64,000 nucleotides of DNA, taken from Inonotus obliquus. Lineage: Eukaryota; Basidiomycota; Agaricomycetes; Hymenochaetales; Hymenochaetaceae. The stretch lies in contig JAJHTX010000004.1 of assembly GCA_032164295.1 (NCBI GenBank), positions 2,418,001-2,482,000 of the forward strand, written 5' to 3'. Positions 32,486 through 43,378 of the stretch are shown piece after piece; position 1 is the stretch's first letter, and every line of letters starts with the position of its first letter. A program made the translations under genes and the position numbers. The notes beneath the pieces were generated by a model. It had not been told where the DNA came from and did not search any database. It saw nothing but the letters and a program-made list of their open reading frames with translations.

Positions 32486-34869
32486 TTACCATTCTCCGTC
32501 AAATCCAACAAAGCCTAAAGCTCGCGTCAGAGAAGTGCGACAAATAGGAAATAGACGTTAGACAGAAGTACCTGCTAGAAGGAACACCGGGTAAAAGCGT
32601 TTTTTCTCTAGCTGACTCGTCCATTGCCAGGCAGATGTTAGACGACCGTCAATACAAGATCCCGCATCAAAGAACTAGAGAACAGTAAAGATGGATCATT
32701 AACACGCCTCGATGGAAAAAGAACACAAATTTCTTCTTACATTGTCCGCTCCCGACCCATCGAAAGCATGCCGGAAGAAATCTCCCAGAATGTCTTTATA
32801 CAAATTTTCGCCGCAGCCAAATTCATCCTCAATATAAGAACGGATAGCAGGTTTGTCCATTAGATTCGGAATTTGACTTAAGACATTCGTGATCGGCAAG
32901 AGGATACGGTAGATCTGGGAGTATTTATCTACAGAGGGTAAGACACACGCCGTTAAGTAGGGAAAAAGATAAGCCGAGATGAGCCATGGCCAAGTGAATT
33001 AACCAAGTGACGCACCAATAAACATGAGAGCGTTGGGAACATTGTGGTCTCCCATGTGAATGGCAGCCGACCCGACCCAGCTTCCTATGTTAGTTTGAGC
33101 GCGGTGCAAAATGGCATGCATCATGCGCAGCGTTTTTGGTGCCGCCTGAACTCTGTTCAGGCCCTGGCCAGTATCTCGAAGTCTATACGTTATATCCGAA
33201 GAAAGTAGATCGGTCTCAGCGAGGTACCAAAGTTGATAGAATTCTGGAAAATGGAACTGGTTGAGTTCTGTTGGTCTGGGGGCCTACACTCATGAACTTA
33301 CCGTGCAAAATCTCCTTCCATAGAGTCAAACTCTGTAGGACATAAGTATATTGTCTAGCATGGTCATGAGTCAAACGGGCCCCGTCTTTCCCGCTCCGAA
33401 TGGACAGCGAAGTCTTGTTATCCTTCGGATGATCGGGATCGAAGTACTTCTTCAGATACTGGATCATTTTCTCGCACGGGTCTCGATTTACTCGTAGGAA
33501 GGCATGGTTATCCGCAATGCTATAGATGCACTGGCGGATGGCTTCCTGATCTAGAGTATCTGTACAATACTTGCGTGAGAGTGTCTCGACCGCCTGCTCC
33601 TTTCTCTTGATGTCCCTTTGGACTTCCCGACGAGATCTGCCTTCGTGGTAAATTTCGCCGGTGGCGACGGGCATGAGATTGTCCCGTAATAGGCCAAGGG
33701 CACTGTTCTTCTCGAGCTCTGAGGGAAATTGAGTTCGTGCACGACGGTTCCTACCATCTGACTCACCACCGTAGACGGTTGAAATAGGCTTTACACAGGA
33801 GAAGTCCAACAGTTCTTGAACCTCAGGAACGGCACTGTCCTGATTAGAAGTAAACTTTAAGCTCATGGATCGATGGAGATAATTAAACATGCCTGGAGAA
33901 TATATATGAGCTTTCCGTACGTTGTTCTCATTTTATCTGGGTTCATGATTTTGTGGCGCCGACCAATCTCAAAGATCTTCTGGTAAAAATCCGAGTTGGC
34001 TTCAAAGTCACGGTCCGCGAAGAGCTCTTGGCCCTATGCCAGATCGTAAGCCTAACTCCCAGACCTCTGAATGAGTGGGACATACCTGCTTATAGTCTGC
34101 GGCGAGCACTAAACCACTTAATATTGCGCATATTTCTTTAATCTGTGCAACAATTCGTTTTACTTTTGAACCGTAATGGAATATGTCTATTTTATCCGTG
34201 TATTCTGAGACTTGGAGTGCTGCATCGAGCAGGCGAAGGTACTTTCGTTCCGGAAGTGTCAATCGGAGTGGAGTGTACTTTGCTCTTTCAACGAACCAAT
34301 CGCCAACAGGAGACCCTGCTTGTGGTTGATATCCATTTAGATCAAAGTACGAAGGTTCTGGCACAGATTCTGGGTCTGCGTCCGAAAATTCATCCTCATC
34401 CATCTGTGTTTACGTATTCCATTGTTTGCTTTATGTTTTATTGAGCGTGTTACACACCTCGTCGCCGCTGCCCTTGTCCTTCGTTCCATTCTCCTCGGGC
34501 CCCGGCGTACGCACACCATTCTGTTTCCCATGGAGCACCTTTTGCTTGTGTTGCTTTCGAGTGCCCTTGCGATGTTGGGCAGCGAAGCAGACTTCACAGT
34601 AGTCGTCCTGGCATTGCTCGCAGAACGCCTGAGCAGGCTGGTCTACCGGGCTACAATTAGGACAGCTTCCCAGTAGACATTGATCGAATAGATATACCTT
34701 CACACTCTACACAGAAGCCTTCCTTCGCCACCAAGCCCTCCTCCTCATCCCACCCCTCCGCCTTTACCTGTGTTCCGTGTTGCTCTATGTACGCGTCCGT
34801 GGCAACGTCATCTGACGAGTCGAGGATGTCTGTGAGAGACAATTCCTTGTGAGTTGACTCACTTGTCAT
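32486..34869 (-). CDS. DUF2009/UPF0652 protein with N-terminal B-box zinc finger
   Basis: Nine exons: 34869-34698, 34642-34458, 34403-34086, 34033-33893, 33839-33302, 33243-33016, 32928-32741, 32674-32572 and 32514-32486, 633 residues. A B-box-like zinc-binding segment (about residues 53-90, CVECEDQPAQAFCEQC then CEVCFAAQHRKGTRKQHK) is followed by an acidic linker and the DUF2009 domain that fills the rest (LPERKYLRLLDAALQVSEYT, HKIMNPDKMRTTYGKLIYIL, IRQCIYSIADNHAFLRVNRD, AIHMGDHNVPNALMFIDKYS). The family is conserved from plants to fungi (S. pombe SPAC22H10.08 type) but its function is unknown. The fourth intron has a GC donor. The gene converges on SEC18, with 137 bp between stop codons. 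Confidence 0.9.
33840..33892 (-). other. GC-AG intron in the DUF2009 gene
   Basis: A 53-nt intron read leftward, beginning gcatgt after CAG and ending atcag. It joins KLIYILQ to DSAVPEVQELL. Exon phases on both sides require it and no GT donor fits. Confidence 0.8.
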
Positions 34870-35162
34870 TTTGTTCACAGTAGAGGGGACGTTCAATAAC
34901 AGCACACGTCTTCCTGTGCTAAGAAGAGATAGACGCAGACTGCAAACATGAAGCAAAATAAAATTAGTTTTGTATTTTCTCACGGGTGCTTTTCAAAGTC
35001 CATTTTATTGCGTAATTGATCTGAGTGACTTGTTTACTTAGTTCAGCCATCCTAGCCATTAACCTCCATCTGTCCTCCCCTCTCATCTGTACATGCTTAG
35101 TCCTTTCCAAAGAGCAAACTTGAAATCTCTCATATATTGCGCATCAAATTAATAGCTCAGCC

Positions 35163-36174
35163 ATGGCAGCCGTTGAAGAAATCACAGCAGAGAATGCTAT
35201 CCATGCTCCACTTCATCGTGCACCATCCGGCCCAAAGCCAAAGGGAATCCTCAAGAACACACCAACTATAACACCAGGTCCTTCAACACCAGCAGCCGGG
35301 CAACAGTGAGTCTTTGGTTCACCAGCTAGATTTGCTACTCGCTGAAAGGGAGCGAATGATTCAAGTCTACAGTGGGATGAAGAGAATATCGCGGAGACAG
35401 AAATACAGAAGGATAGTCTAATGAAGATCACCGAACCTAAGACACCTTACGTGCGTTACAACGCTGAGACCGATGAGATTGAGGGCGGTGCGTGATACGT
35501 TTCAACTGATCAAGTCGATATGTCTCGTTCAAAATGTTCACTATTTGCAGACATACCGAACCTGGATCTCGGTGCTCATGCTGGATCAGCCTACTCTGCC
35601 TCCCCAACGGATGGTAAATTCTCATCACGGGGGACAACGCCAGATCCTAGCGAACACGGGTCCCGTCGGACGTCGTTCTCAAGTGCGGGAAGACCATCGA
35701 TATCGGGTAGATCGGGGAGTGGAGCGTCCAGTCGAAGTACTAGCTTCAGTCTCCCAGCCGAGATGATTGGAAAGGAGTTTCGTGGCGCTGTTCCTGTAAG
35801 AGGTGAAATAGAAGAAGAAGAAATGGATGAGGAAGGTTTGTCGATCGAAACAGCTGCCTTGACAAAATCAACTGAGCACATACTATTACAGCACTGGCGA
35901 AACACCGCGCATTCCTGGCAGCACGGGATAAGCACTATGCAAAGGAAGGTGAAGCCATGAAGGTGCGCAGTACGTGCACGCTCCTGAATACTTACTCTGA
36001 TATTGAGTACCGCCTTTCAACAATCTATAGCAGGCTCAAGTGCTGATCGCCGCCGAGGACGATGAGGAAGACGAGGAAGATAGGGACAATAGTGCCATTG
36101 AGTCGGACGAGGATGAGCCTGTACCAGTTAATGGACCTCGCACGAATGGACCTCGCACGAATGGCGTGGCATAG
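35163..36174 (+). CDS. GLC8: protein phosphatase inhibitor 2 (GLC8)
   Basis: Five exons: 35163-35305, 35366-35487, 35551-35835, 35892-35962 and 36031-36174, 254 residues. Inhibitor 2 binds and regulates PP1 (Glc7 in yeast). Its three PP1-contact regions are visible: KGILKN (27-32), [20 protein letters not shown] followed by [11 protein letters not shown] (which carries the conserved Thr-Pro phosphosite), and the helix [20 protein letters not shown]. The tail is very acidic. Length is close to human PPP1R2 (205) and yeast Glc8 (229). Confidence 0.93.
36131..36160 (+). repeat. two-copy 15-bp tandem repeat in GLC8
   Basis: The unit atggacctcgcacga occurs twice in a row, encoding N-G-P-R-T twice near the C-terminus. 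The identical copies suggest a recent duplication in a disordered tail. Confidence 0.8.
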
Positions 36175-36471
36175 TCAGTATGTGGGTTGAGAGACTGCCT
36201 TTCATGGCTATTTCTTCAGTATCCTAGGTTGCTCTCTGTATAGTAACTTCGTTATGTATTACATTGGATTTGATATCCATCTCAGATCAAGTCAAGAGTA
36301 CCTATAATACCATTTGTATCAAAATGACGCTACTAATGCTATTTGATTTGAAAGAGCGAGGCAAGGGCAGTGATCTACTCAAAGGCAATATCAACAAGTT
36401 TTTGCAGTCGATCATCTTCAATTTTCCTCTTCCTCTTCCGCGTCTCTCAACAAAGTTGTACCATCATCACA

Positions 36472-38005
36472 ATGGCTTCAAACGACCCTGGCAAAGGTAT
36501 ACTACTCAAAGCGGATACTATCGCCGAGAAATTTCGCGACGAAGTCAAATCGGGGTTAGCTGAATGCTCTCGTCCTCCAAAGCTCATTGGTATTCTGTCA
36601 ACGTCTTCTGAGCCCAGTCGAAACTATGCGACGTTTACGAAGAAGCAATGTGAAGAACTTGGTTTTGAATTTGTGTTGCGTACTGTTGGCCGTGCAGAAT
36701 CTTCAGAATTGGGTGAAGGGGAGGGTGTAGAGGAAGCGATTATTGAGGCGAATGAAGATAATAGTGTGGATGGTATTATGGTAAGCTCCCTACCACGCCG
36801 GATACGCCCATGATCTGAAAAGAGCTACACGGTTAGGTGTACTATCCTATCTTTGGTGCACAGCAGGTCCGTAGGCAAAGTTGGCTTGCATGTCAATTCT
36901 TCTGCTGAGCTCGTCTGATTCAGGATCACTACCTTCAACAAGTGCTCACCAACTGGAGTCTTTCGTTCTGAACGTGCCTAACGTATTTGATAGGTCGTTA
37001 GCCCAATAAAAGACATTGAAGGCTTGAATGTCAAATTTCATTATAACCTATATCATAAGTACGTCCTTCCTTTACTTTGCGTGTATGCGCGTACATGCAC
37101 GCCAATCCTCAGCTGGTACTCTCACAATTAGCATCCGATACATGGAACCTGCTTCCCTCCTTTCCGCTGTAACACAGACCTCAGCTGCCGCTGCGAAATT
37201 GCCCACTGTGTCCGACGACCCCCCACCTGGATTTGTCAAGTCCATCCTTCCCTGCACACCGCTTGCCGTCATCAAGTGTCTTGAGAGCATTGGTGTGTAT
37301 AATTCAATACTGAAGTATGGTGACCGAGCGTATGGAAAGATAATCACTGTCATCAATCGGTATGCCATCATTTTATATGCGTGTGCAAGTGAGTAACCTG
37401 AATCTGTAATACCGCAGCTCAGAAGTCGTTGGTCGGCCCCTCGCCGCCCTCCTCGCAAACGACGGCGCACGCGTCTTCTCCGTAGACATAGACTCCATCC
37501 AAGAATACACAAAACGTCCGTCTACACCCATAGACTCAAAACGACGCTATTTCCCTCGGCATGTCGTACACCCGTGTTCCAAGACCCTCGAAGATTGCCT
37601 ATCAATCTCCGACGTCGTCATCAGTGCGGTGCCAAGTGGGTCTTATAAAGTCAAGACAGCGTGGCTCAAAGATGGCTGTGTGTGCGTTAACGTCTCATCG
37701 GAGAAGAACTTCGAGAAAGATGTCCGGGAGAAGGTACGCGTTGCTTCCACTGAATTCTTGTATTCTCTCGGGGAACTCATTTAGCGTGAAAACTTGGGTT
37801 CTATGCTGATAGGCTTCAATTTACCTGCCGGCGGTAGGAAAGGTCACGATATTGATGCTTCTGCGGAACCTGTAGGCAGATGCATTCAGTTGTCTCAATC
37901 GTGATAACTGATTTCCTTTACGATTAAAGGTTACGTCTTCGCCGCTACAATGAACTCTTAAGAGGATCTGAGAAGAGCCTCTCAAATGGCCCATCGGACC
38001 CGTAG
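36472..38005 (+). CDS. MTD1: NAD-dependent methylenetetrahydrofolate dehydrogenase
   Basis: Eight exons: 36472-36780, 36837-36866 (30 nt), 36924-36941 (18 nt), 36994-37058, 37132-37359, 37418-37733, 37813-37871 and 37930-38005, 366 residues. It oxidises 5,10-methylene-THF to methenyl-THF in the cytosol, feeding one-carbon units to purine synthesis. The two tiny exons rebuild the family block VYYPIFGAQQDHYLQQVVSP. Others are KDIEGLNVKFHYNLYHNIRY, KSILPCTPLAVIKCLESIGV, INRSEVVGRPLAALLANDGA and ISDVVISAVPSGSYKVKTAW, the last two forming the NAD-binding fold. It is the monofunctional Mtd1 type, not the trifunctional Ade3 type. Slightly longer than the yeast enzyme (320). Confidence 0.93.
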
Positions 38006-38217
38006 AGTCGGTGAAATCGCTATAAACGCAGAATGATTAAGACAATTGCATGTATTGATGAACAGTGCTTCGCATTATAAGCAGTAATCTTCTATCGATT
38101 AGATTCTTTTTGCATGGTGATCCATTGTGGAATATTAGGAGGGAAACCAGGAGAAAGCAATATTAATAGTCAAAAGGTGCAGGGGGGGAATCAAATGCTT
38201 CGTGGATAGCTTCTAGT

Positions 38218-39146
38218 TTAGTTCCGCTTGTGTGATGAAGTCGTATCAGGAAGTTCTGGAGTTGGGACTCGCGATGGCGGAAAGCTCCCATTGACGGGTG
38301 TCGACGCGCTGGAACCCGGCTCGTCGGGGAATAGGCGTAGTCGCTTGTGATGGAACTGTTCAAGAGCGGTCAGAATACCAATCCGGTCATCAACGTGATT
38401 CGGAAATCATACCATAGGTAGCTTGGGCAACAAGTTGAAGACGAGGGCCGTAATATTGATTGCGAATAGCCAAGGATCATAGTGGGTATAATGCGTCGAG
38501 AGTAAGAACCTAGTTATCAAAGTTTAGAGGGAGTAATATATGAGACGACTGGACCGGAACAGACAAGGTAATGGGGACGCAAATGAGCCATTTCTTGGCT
38601 GGGGTGTACTGCGCCCCATCGTCTATTTGTTCCCAAAGCGTCAAATCATCGTAAGCACCGCTATGCAATTCGCTCTGGAAAGGAATGCCGGTCACGCCAT
38701 GGAACATCAAATATGTTAACTGCGTGCGACTCATGAGTCAGGAGTGGTTGGTAATTGATCTAGAACGGACGCACAGCATTGTAGAGGAGGTTGACCGATG
38801 TCCAGCTCACTTGCGGTGTCATTCCAGGGAGACTATCTATCAGGGCCTTGCCCGTAAGTATAAGCAGCGGGTGCATGGCCCACGCTCCTGTATACAGGTC
38901 GAGTGAGTACGATGGAACACGGTTCGCAGAAGACAGCTCGTATGCACCTTTTCGATCTACCCATTCAACATTGAGGTTCACATATACGCTTTGGTCAAGT
39001 ACCGCGTCCTGGGTTTCACCAACCATCTCGACCTTGACGAGACTGTTTGACCGACGACGGCCCTTTAAGCCGCCGCTACTGCGTGATGGTGATGGGGATT
39101 CGGTTATTGTGATAGGAGGGACCTTGACTGCAGGTGACATGGGCAT
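38218..39146 (-). CDS. ORM1: ORM/ORMDL regulator of sphingolipid synthesis
   Basis: Five exons: 39146-38948, 38887-38775, 38719-38565, 38509-38413 and 38355-38218, 233 residues. Orm proteins in the ER membrane inhibit serine palmitoyltransferase. The core is unmistakable: VNLNVEWVDRKGAWAMHPLL, YLMFHGVTGIPFQSE, LTLWEQIDDGAQYTPAKKWL and LFLLSTHYTHYDPWLFAINI, with four membrane segments. The N-terminus has a Ser-rich stretch (SPSPSRSSGG, GRRRSNSL) comparable to the yeast Orm N-terminus that Ypk1 phosphorylates, and RRRSNS fits a basophilic kinase site. The C-terminus carries about 40 extra residues. The first intron is 60 nt with no stop in frame. Confidence 0.94.
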
Positions 39147-39364
39147 GCCTCTTCCGGTTGAAGAATGCAGCTTGTCTACTTGGGAAGAGAGTCAACTGCA
39201 ACGATAGTGAGGAGAGTACGGTGAGAGACGTGTACAAGTGAAGAATCCACGGGATATTTGTGTCTTCCGTCCACGTGACAGTGATTGAGCTTGTCCCGCC
39301 CAATTTTATACCAAAATTCCTCTCTCCCTTCGTGCGCAGTCGTACCACTCGCAAGAAATACGCG
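39147..39364. promoter_or_regulatory. shared divergent promoter of ORM and the Virilizer homologue
   Basis: Only 218 bp lies between the two start codons, so the promoters must overlap. It includes CACGTGAC at 39272-39279, an E-box-type core that bHLH factors can bind. No TATA box is placed well for either gene. Confidence 0.4.
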
Positions 39365-42300
39365 ATGGTGCTTTTACAATGGGTGATCTTAGAGCCTCAG
39401 GGTCCTGGAAATCTTGCTGCGGTCCGTTTCTCGTCTCCCGTGCGGGTGGGATCGATATGTATATTCCCAACCGGCGTCCGCCCCTTCAGACTTCAGGAGG
39501 ATATTGTAGCGTACGCTTTCCTTCCTTGAGTGTATCCAGCCACTAATACTTCTACAGTGTGACCGAGCCCAGCTCACTATATCTTGATGTATACTTCAAT
39601 GCACATCCAATTGCTGCAGACCCAAAGAACAAACCCAAGGCCAGTAACGCACTAGTGCCAACCTCGATTGCATACCAAGGGGGACAAGTTGAATTTACCG
39701 TTGATCCTGTAAATACCGAGGTGTGATGTGCGTCGTTTCTCGGCTTATTCTTGCTTACGCTCTTCACTTATGTTTACAGTTTGCGACGCGTCTAATGATC
39801 GTTCGCGGCAAGTTTGAGAAACTGTCACTTGCAATATATGGGGACGTAGTTTCAGAGTCATCGGTCGTACCTCAAGATTACAAACCCAAGCAGATCCCCC
39901 AGGTCACGTATAGCACATTGCCTCTTGCGTTGGATCCAGCAAATAGCATCAATCCAACCGGACTGGCTGAGAGTTTGTTAACGTTAATTCCTGAATCCGA
40001 AAGACCGGCTCTAAGCCTGATCGTCCGACTTATGTTCTGCTTAAAGCCCTCCAACGAGGATTGGGAAGAGAAGAACTTTCCACATTTATACTCCTCATTG
40101 GATCAGGATCTGGAAGATCTCAGTCTTGAGAAGGCTGTCGACATGACGTGCCGACCAGTGGGAGATCTGGTGGATGAAGAAATCCTGAGGAACTTCGCCG
40201 AAAAGCTCGGAGAAGGTGTCGATGATTACGTTAGTGCAATGTGTCTTTGCGTATCAGAACTATGTGACGACTGTTCCTCTCTCTTTCACGCAGAATGACG
40301 ATCAAGCGTACCTGCTGGCGAAGCTCCTGTCACAATGCGCCCCGCAACATCCCTTACTAGTTCGATGCATAACAGTTAGTCACAGTGACAGATCATCGCG
40401 CTGTTCCGATCTGACGACAATAATCAGGATAATATCGACTTGATGCGGATGTATACTGAGCCCAATCTTGATCGACCCACCCTTTTGTATCTTCTCGACG
40501 CTGCGGCTAATCTGGACGTGTCACGACAGCTGAACAACGAACGGACGCTCGGTACCATCGTGCGCATCCGCGAAGACATTTCTCAAGGAGAAGGAACCCG
40601 ACGCGCCGCGGGTCGTTTATATAATAGGATAAAAGGATGGGAAGTTCTCGAGGACTCCCTGCTAGACACGCAGGCTCCGTTCGCTTCCGCAGCGCAACTC
40701 ATCAAAGATATCGCTGCAGAAGAAAATTCATTTGGCGTTTGGCTTGAGAACATGATTACAAACAGTGAAATACTTGAGCGCCTCTCAGAGACACCCCCTA
40801 CGATTATGCTGCTCCATCCCCCTGTTATGTGGCACGGTATACAAACGGTATCTCATGATGAATTCATCGCTTTTCTCAGAGCCGCAGTGGGTGTGGCAGC
40901 AGTGGTTGCCGTGTATGCATGGGCAGATAGCGTTCCTGTGGAGACATGCAGAGAGCGAACGCTGGCAGTCCTGCGTTTGTGGCAGAACGTTACTGGGTAT
41001 AGAGAGGTTAGGTGTTCACCATATTGTGCAAGAACACCTCCTGATTCTTTCCTAGATTGTCAATCACTTCCTTCTTATGAGGCAAATGGCTTATCGCCTT
41101 GAATGCATGCTGCCTCTGGACGACGATATGCCCTCTCAAGCAGGGATTGACGCGGAACACATCTTGAAAACGCTGGCTCTACAGCCAAGCTCCATGCTGC
41201 GCCCTGATTTTGTCAAGGTCATGCAAAACCTTCAAGCACCACTGAATTATATCACGGACAATGAGGTAGCGGAACTGAGACGCTCATCTGCCCTTGCGAA
41301 GGAGGGACTCTCGGGAGCCGTAAAGTTCTTGACAAGAAAACCAGGCGATTTGGATGCGGTAGAAAGGCGGCTGGATCTCCGAATAGCTATTGCCATCATA
41401 GCAGACGTGCTTCAAAAGCACATGGATGGCGAGACAGAGCTTTTGGAGACTGCGTGGGATGAGGGCATCAGTGGTCTTCCTGTCTACCTCATCCAACACC
41501 TCGCGAAATCAAGCGAAGATTTACGGGCGCATTTTGACTTCATTGTACCTCCCCGGAAAGCTCAAGCGGAAGTGACCGCCGTATTTCAATCTTGTCATGA
41601 TCTTCTGGAGCTTCTCCTACGCCTCATTCTTTCGTGCCCTCCTCCGAACCGTGACATCGCCACTCTGACCAGGTTCGTCGCGGATATATATGTCTGCACC
41701 GACTCGGCCGATTTGATTTATGCCCAAGAGAGTACCGTTTGTGCAACATCACGCTTTGTACGCCAGATGTGTACTGACGTTCTTACTGCACTTGCTGTGC
41801 CAAGCACGCTGGATGCACAGACGTGTGCTGCTGCAAATACCGTCCTCAAGACACTTCTTACTCATTCTTCAGCCGCTAACGGGCACGATGCATCACACCA
41901 CACGACCCAATTGTTCTGGCTCTTTGACCATGTCCTCCCATCAACGCAGTCGCCGACGTGGGGTGGGGAACCTGAGCAGACGAGCTGGATTCGGCAAGTT
42001 CTTCCTTCGATTCTGCAGGAGCTGCGAACCTTTTATGGTTTGCAGGAATTGGATAACAAGTTACACCTCATCAGGCGTCTCAAAGGTATTGATAATGGGT
42101 ACGTTGGGGTAGCAGAATGGCTCCTAAGCGAGGAGCTGCGGGAGCTGCACAGAGCCTCAGAACTCGCGAGGAATGCGTCCGCCGATTCGTTGGATCACCG
42201 CGTTGTTTGCTGGAGGGTATCGACTTCTGTAAATGTATTGTCTGCTTTGCTTCAAAGTACCACCGATACTTCCCGATGGGCGATACACACGCTCTTGCAG

Positions 42301-43311
42301 GATGAAAATCCAAAACTGTTTCACAACGCACTGGCCGAACTGTTGGAGACGGAAATATTCTTTGAATCTACCGGCACGCTGGCCGTCGAACTCAGTCCTC
42401 ATGTTACAGCGTCCGATCGGTCGCTACAGACGACGCTATTTTCAATGTTGCTTAGAGCAGTGAGGTGCGGTCGTTTCACGGTATTCTCGTCCTTATTGGC
42501 CCTGCTTGGAGAGAGTGACGAATCGCTCTTCAATGAGAACGCGGCTCAGGAGTTTGGAGAAGCGTTGGAGCAGGTGGTAACAACGTTGCGGGATAGGGAA
42601 GACTCACCCCCAGATCTTGCGCAGTCCGTTTTTGGGCTGCTTGAAAAAGTGACTCCACTTAACAGGAGCAGCGGTATCTTCGTAATTCGAGGTCTCACGA
42701 ACGAATCCTTTGATGAACTTATCCGGTGGCTAAAAGAGGTACTACCCATTGTACAAAGCACGAAGCTGGACGCGATGAAACTGCGTTGGTCGGTTGCAGG
42801 GAAGCCAAGAGCTCCCCCTCATTTCATACCTGCGGACTATTCCCTTGAATTATCCCTGGAGAACTGGGAGTTACTTCTAGCACCTCCCATTCCTGCACCA
42901 TCAACTCCCAAACGGCGCTCACCGGCGCAATCCGCCGAGGTGCTTGGAATGATCACCGTCTCGCCGCCTAATGCTTTGTTGCGCTCTCCCGAGGTCAGGG
43001 GTCTCACGAAGATGTACTCAAACAATGATTTCCGCGAGCTGCGTCAGCAGTCATCGGCTAGGCAGAATACAAGCCGGCTCCCTAGCAGACATGTAGATGT
43101 GCGTACTTATTTCCAGGTTTATCACGCGCTTTCGCTGACTTTGAATTATCTTTTGCAGGATTTTGAACAAGGTACAACTGCTATCACTCCATTGAACCTT
43201 GGCCTGTCATCGTCCCCACCCCCACCATTAGCTTTCCCCGGTCCTGGCAATCTCCCACGTCGTCCTATCGACCCAAGTCTTCCGATGAATCCCATGTTTT
43301 ACCAGCAATAA
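39365..43311 (+). CDS. Virilizer (VIRMA) homologue, m6A methyltransferase complex scaffold
   Basis: Seven exons: 39365-39510, 39558-39720, 39780-40229, 40294-40374, 40428-41006, 41056-43098 and 43159-43311, 1204 residues. Two regions identify it. The N-terminus (LAAVRFSSPVRVGSICIFPT, then EPSSLYLDVYFNA) resembles the Virilizer N-terminal domain. Near the end, RQNTSRLPSRHVDDF (1142-1156) matches the motif RxNTSRPPSxHVDDF that closes plant and animal Virilizer; an intron splits its two Asp codons. Between them are about 900 mostly helical residues, as expected for the armadillo-like scaffold. In animals and plants this protein holds METTL3/METTL14, WTAP and partners together for mRNA m6A methylation. 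The yeast counterpart Vir1 is very divergent. Function here is inferred from family. Confidence 0.85.
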
Positions 43312-43378
43312 TGTATTAATTGCATATTGAACGAGAGAAAGAAGCTACATGATGGCGGTATCGCATTACATTAATGTC

